Assembly (NCBI RefSeq): GCF_001898325.1
Contig: NZ_MKTR01000002.1
Location: 186,001 to 250,000, forward strand
DNA length: 64,000 nucleotides
Direction: 5' to 3'
Source: Microbacterium sp. 67-17
Lineage (GTDB): Bacteria; Actinomycetota; Actinomycetes; Actinomycetales; Microbacteriaceae
Each line of letters opens with the position of its first letter. Position 1 is the stretch's first letter. A model generated the notes under the pieces. That model ran no database searches, was not told the DNA's origin, and worked only from the letters and a program-made list of their open reading frames with translations. Both the position numbers and the translations under genes were made by a program. Positions 60,781 to 64,000 of the stretch are shown here, one piece after another.

Positions 60781-62457
60781 ATGGGTGACCTGTTCGACGG
60801 ATACGGCTCCACCGCATCGACGCGGAAGACCTCGTCGGGCGTCCCGCCGTTCGATGAGATGTTCGCGTCTGCGCCGGCCAAGGACGGTTCCGCCGAGTCG
60901 AGACGGGCGTATCGCGAGCTCTACCAGGCGCTCGCGCAGATGACCCAGGAGGAGCTGCGCGGCCGCACCGAGTCGCTGGCAAGTTCCTACCTCGCACAGG
61001 GCGTCACGTTCGACTTCGCGGGTGAGGAGCGCCCGTTCCCGCTGGATGCCGTGCCCCGTGTCATCCCCTACGACGAGTGGTCGCGCGTGGAGGCTGGAGT
61101 CTCGCAGCGCGTCCGCGCGCTCGAAGCGTTCCTCGACGACGCCTACGGTCGCCAGCACTGCGTGCGCGACGGTGTGCTGCCGGCGGCCCTGATCGCGTCC
61201 TCGCAGTACTACTACCGCCAAGCGGCCGGGATCCACAGTGCCAACGGTGTCCGCATCCAGGTGTCGGGGATCGACCTCATCCGCGACGAACACGGCGAGA
61301 TGCGGGTGCTCGAAGACAACGTCCGTGTGCCATCCGGTGTGAGCTACGTCATCTCGAACCGGCGAGTGATGGCCCAGACCCTCCCCGAGCTGTTCGTGTC
61401 CATGCGCGTGCGCCCGGTCGGCGACTACCCCAACAAACTGCTCGGGGCGCTGCGCGCTTCGGCACCCCCCGGCATCGAGGACCCCAACGTCGTCGTCCTC
61501 ACTCCCGGCGTCTACAACTCGGCGTACTTCGAGCACACACTGCTGGCCCGGCTCATGGGCGTCGAGCTCGTCGAGGGTCGGGATCTCGTCTGCATCGGCG
61601 GCAAGGTCTTCATGCGCACCACCCGCGGACCGCAGCGCGTCGACGTCATCTACCGGCGGGTCGACGACGACTTCCTTGACCCGCTGCAGTTCCGCGCCGA
61701 CTCTATGCTCGGAGCTCCGGGCCTGCTGCTGGCGGCTCGCCTGGGCAACGTCACGATCGCCAACGCCGTGGGCAACGGCGTCGCCGATGACAAACTGCTC
61801 TACACCTACGTGCCCGACCTCATCCGCTACTACCTCGCGGAAGAGCCGATCCTCAAAAACGTCGACACCTGGCGCCTCGAGGACCCGAACGCTCTCGAGG
61901 AGGTTCTCGACCGGCTGGACGAGCTCGTCGTCAAGCCGGTCGACGGCTCCGGCGGCAAGGGTCTGGTGGTCGGCCCGGATGCCTCGCCTGCCGAGCTCGA
62001 GAAGCTCCGCAAGCGCCTGCTTGCCGACCCCCGCGGCTGGATCGCGCAGCCGGTCGTCATGCTCTCGACCATCCCGACTCTCGTTGAGGACGGTGTGCGG
62101 CCACGGCACGCAGACCTGCGTCCGTTCGCCGTCAACAACGGCGACGAGGTGTGGGTGCTCCCGGGCGGTCTCACCCGCGTGGCGCTTCCCGAAGGACAGC
62201 TTGTCGTCAACTCGAGCCAGGGCGGCGGATCGAAGGACACCTGGATCGTCGGAGGCGACGCGCCGACCCACGTCGAGTATGGGCAGGGTCACGGGCTTGC
62301 CGGGCTCGTCGCCGATCAGGCGTCCGTCACCGAGGCGATCCCGATCGTCTATCCCGAGCAGACCGAGCCGACGCACTCGCCGCAGGATCGTCCCCGGACG
62401 CACACCGAACAGCAGGAGCAACAGCAGCAGCAGGCTGAGGACGGTGCGTCATGCTGA
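60781..62457 (+). CDS. Circularly permuted ATP-grasp type 2 protein
   Basis: A 558-residue protein of the CP_ATPgrasp_2 family. Characteristic segments are YDEWSRVEAGVSQRVRALE, FLDDAYGRQHCVRDGVLP, EDNVRVPSGVSYVISNRR, NPLQ-like DDDFLDPLQFRADS and VVKPVDGSGGKGLVVGPDA, which holds the ATP-binding loop. The C-terminus is Gln-rich (EQQEQQQQQAED). The family is predicted to ligate an amino group to a carboxylate and occurs with the next two genes in an operon whose job is unproven. Start ATG 60781; overlaps the following gene by seven bases. Confidence 0.9.
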   Translation: MGDLFDGYGSTASTRKTSSGVPPFDEMFASAPAKDGSAESRRAYRELYQALAQMTQEELRGRTESLASSYLAQGVTFDFAGEERPFPLDAVPRVIPYDEWSRVEAGVSQRVRALEAFLDDAYGRQHCVRDGVLPAALIASSQYYYRQAAGIHSANGVRIQVSGIDLIRDEHGEMRVLEDNVRVPSGVSYVISNRRVMAQTLPELFVSMRVRPVGDYPNKLLGALRASAPPGIEDPNVVVLTPGVYNSAYFEHTLLARLMGVELVEGRDLVCIGGKVFMRTTRGPQRVDVIYRRVDDDFLDPLQFRADSMLGAPGLLLAARLGNVTIANAVGNGVADDKLLYTYVPDLIRYYLAEEPILKNVDTWRLEDPNALEEVLDRLDELVVKPVDGSGGKGLVVGPDASPAELEKLRKRLLADPRGWIAQPVVMLSTIPTLVEDGVRPRHADLRPFAVNNGDEVWVLPGGLTRVALPEGQLVVNSSQGGGSKDTWIVGGDAPTHVEYGQGHGLAGLVADQASVTEAIPIVYPEQTEPTHSPQDRPRTHTEQQEQQQQQAEDGASC

Positions 62458-63383
62458 GCCGCATTGCCGAGAGCCTCTTCTGGATCGGTCGCTACATCGA
62501 GCGCTCCGACGGCACCGCCCGGATCCTGGACGTGCATCTGCAGCTGCTGCTGGAAGATCCGTGGATCGACGAAGACACTGCGTGTCGGTCGCTCTTGAGT
62601 GTCATGGGATCCGTTCCACCGGATGGACTGGAGTTCGTCGGGCGTGACGATGTCCTGCAGCGGCTCGCCGTCGACCGGATGAACCCGTCGAGCATCGCCT
62701 ACTCGGTGGCATCCGCCCGCGAAAACGCACGTCGGGCGCGTGAGATCGTCTCGACCGAACTCTGGGAGTGCCTGAACACCACCAACTCCCGGATGCCGCG
62801 GCGCCTGCAGACCGACAAGGTGCACGACTTCTTCCAGTGGGCGCGCGAACGCGCAGCGCTCGCGGTGGGAATCGTCGACTCCTCGACGAGCCGTGACGAG
62901 TCGTGGCAGTTCTTCACGCTCGGCCGCAGCATCGAGCGCGCAGACATGACCGCGCGGCTGCTCGCCACGCGATCCCTGACCGAGGCATCCGGCCCGTCGT
63001 GGACGACGATTCTGCGCTCGTGCGGCGCATACGAGGCGTACCTGCGCACCTACCGGGGCATCCCGAGTGCGCGTAACGCCGCCGAGTTCCTGCTCTTGGA
63101 CCGCCTCTTCCCGCGCTCGATCATCTACTCGATCCAGCAGGCGGAGGCGTGCATGTCGGCCATCGACCCGCGGGCCGACAGGGTCGGACACTCCAACAGT
63201 GTGCTGCGCGCGCTCGGACGGATTCGCAACGAGCTCGAGTACAAGCCCGTGGCCGACATCCTCAGCGACCTTCCGGAAGAGATGGAGCGCGTGCAGGTCG
63301 TCACCCGCGAGGCATCGGAGGCGATCCGCCAGCGCTTCTTCCCGACGCAGGCCGAACCGAGCTGGATCGGAGAGATCTCATGA
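62451..63383 (+). CDS. Alpha-E domain protein
   Basis: A 310-residue, largely helical protein of the alpha-E (DUF403) family: MLSRIAESLFWIGRYIERSDG is the definitive N-terminal signature, with ERADMTARLLATRS and IPSARNAAEFLLLDRLFPRS later. It has no known enzymatic motif. It is the constant partner of circularly permuted ATP-grasp proteins; the two are sometimes fused. It overlaps both neighbours, so the three are co-translated. Confidence 0.92.
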   Translation: MLSRIAESLFWIGRYIERSDGTARILDVHLQLLLEDPWIDEDTACRSLLSVMGSVPPDGLEFVGRDDVLQRLAVDRMNPSSIAYSVASARENARRAREIVSTELWECLNTTNSRMPRRLQTDKVHDFFQWARERAALAVGIVDSSTSRDESWQFFTLGRSIERADMTARLLATRSLTEASGPSWTTILRSCGAYEAYLRTYRGIPSARNAAEFLLLDRLFPRSIIYSIQQAEACMSAIDPRADRVGHSNSVLRALGRIRNELEYKPVADILSDLPEEMERVQVVTREASEAIRQRFFPTQAEPSWIGEIS

Positions 63384-64000
63384 AGCGCCTGCGCATCGAA
63401 CACCAGACGGCCTTCGCCTACCAGGGCGACGTCTCGGCGTCCTACAACGAGGCGCGGATGCTGCCAGGTTCCACCGACAGCCAGTTCGTGCTGAGTGCAT
63501 CGCTCGACATCGAACCGTCGACCTCGGTCAATCAGTACGTCGACTACTTCGGCACGCGCGTGACCTCGTTCGACATCCTCTCCCCTCACGCCTCACTGAC
63601 CCTCACCGCGCGGTCCCTCGTGGAGGTGCGCCCGCGTCCGATCGAGCACACCGACATCACCTGGGATCAGCTCCGCCGGGAGGCGGCGCGTTCGGTCGAG
63701 GTCGTCGAGCAGCTCGGCCAGACTTCACGCACCAAGCCTCATCCGGAGGTGGCCGAGATCGCCCGGGCGATTGCCGCGCAACACGATCAGCCCGGCCAGG
63801 CCGCCCACGCCATCGCGATGGCCATCGGGGATGCCGTCGAGTACGTCCACGGTGTGACCGGCGTGCATTCCACAGGGGCAGAAGCGTGGGAGGCGCGCAA
63901 GGGGGTCTGTCAGGACATCGCGCACATCGTGCTGGGCGCGCTTCGAGAGGTGGGCATTCCCGCGCGCTACGTCTCGGGTTATCTGCACCCGAACGTGAAT
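63380..64000 (+). CDS. Transglutaminase-like cysteine protein (cut by window edge)
   Basis: The first 207 codons of a bacterial transglutaminase-like protein. The N-terminal beta domain (RLRIEHQTAFAYQGDVSASYNE) is typical of the COG1305 set that accompanies ATP-grasp/alpha-E genes. The catalytic cysteine Cys177 lies in ARKGVCQDIAHI. The His and Asp of the triad would be just beyond the window edge (YLHPNVN is the last visible part). Start ATG overlaps the alpha-E stop (ATGA). Confidence 0.92.
   Translation, partial: MKRLRIEHQTAFAYQGDVSASYNEARMLPGSTDSQFVLSASLDIEPSTSVNQYVDYFGTRVTSFDILSPHASLTLTARSLVEVRPRPIEHTDITWDQLRREAARSVEVVEQLGQTSRTKPHPEVAEIARAIAAQHDQPGQAAHAIAMAIGDAVEYVHGVTGVHSTGAEAWEARKGVCQDIAHIVLGALREVGIPARYVSGYLHPNVN

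Noticed and set aside
60691..62421. A 576-codon frame antisense to the ATP-grasp gene
   Set aside because: It is a shadow of the well-conserved CP_ATPgrasp_2 protein, with no motif, and would run against the operon.

Overview
The window is high-GC, densely packed actinobacterial chromosome. Many four-base ATGA/GTGA gene overlaps, frequent GTG starts, and a strong excess of the hexamer GGATGC/GCATCC on both strands point to Microbacteriaceae, most likely Microbacterium. That assignment rests on sequence style and gene content; no 16S or other marker gene is present. I found no tRNA, rRNA, CRISPR array, phage or intact insertion sequence.

Layout. 1-4.3 kb: a leftward operon with a RutA-like flavin monooxygenase, an isoaspartyl peptidase/asparaginase-type Ntn hydrolase, and a CUT2-type ABC permease and binding lipoprotein (cut by the window edge), divergent from a FadR-type GntR regulator. 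4.4-9.4 kb: a PH-like small protein, an ABC-2 exporter pair, a 3-hydroxyisobutyryl-CoA hydrolase-like enzyme and a D,D-carboxypeptidase. 9.4-12.4 kb: a TPP riboswitch followed by the ECF importer ykoE-ykoD-ykoC for thiamine precursor. 12.7-24.9 kb: housekeeping and fatty-acid-type enzymes (two SDRs, an enoyl-CoA hydratase), an LssY-like membrane protein, GNAT, rlmN, two type-B carboxylesterases around an aldo/keto reductase, an internally deleted ABC1/UbiB kinase pseudogene, and a NUDIX hydrolase. 24.9-26.6 kb: two tandem paralogous membrane proteins of unknown function and a decayed VOC-family fragment.

26.7-36.6 kb is the metabolic core. A GntR regulator and prpD-prpB-prpC form a methylcitrate cycle for propionyl-CoA, followed by a thiolase, an enoyl-CoA hydratase, etfB-etfA, and a cytochrome b561-like membrane protein with a repeated motif in its cytoplasmic tail. 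Together these would degrade short-chain acyl-CoAs and could pass electrons from ETF to the membrane. 36.7-39.5 kb is a two-component system with a DUF4097/LiaG-like protein. 39.5-50.2 kb holds cofE (coenzyme F420), GNAT, a thioesterase, the 1241-residue putA, a second YidC with a small membrane protein, an alditol oxidase, a membrane protein/XRE regulator pair and a quinone-oxidoreductase-like dehydrogenase.

50.3-56.6 kb is a second leftward catabolic operon (amidase, binding lipoprotein, ATPase, permease, AraC regulator), in which the AraC gene is frameshifted. 56.9-59.0 kb is a dimethylargininase-like hydrolase with ornithine aminotransferase. The right end has a membrane sulfite-oxidase-like molybdoenzyme and the start of an ATP-grasp / alpha-E / transglutaminase operon that is often linked to the Anbu proteasome.

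The most unusual structure lies in the intergenic DNA: four ~80-bp elements sharing terminal inverted repeats GCTAACTCCTCA/TGAGGAGTTAGC, two ~84-bp elements ending in GTCGCAACGGCG/CGCCGTTGCGAC, a 71-bp near-palindrome, a 19-bp x 6 tandem array before rlmN and an 8-bp x 5 array inside the first operon.
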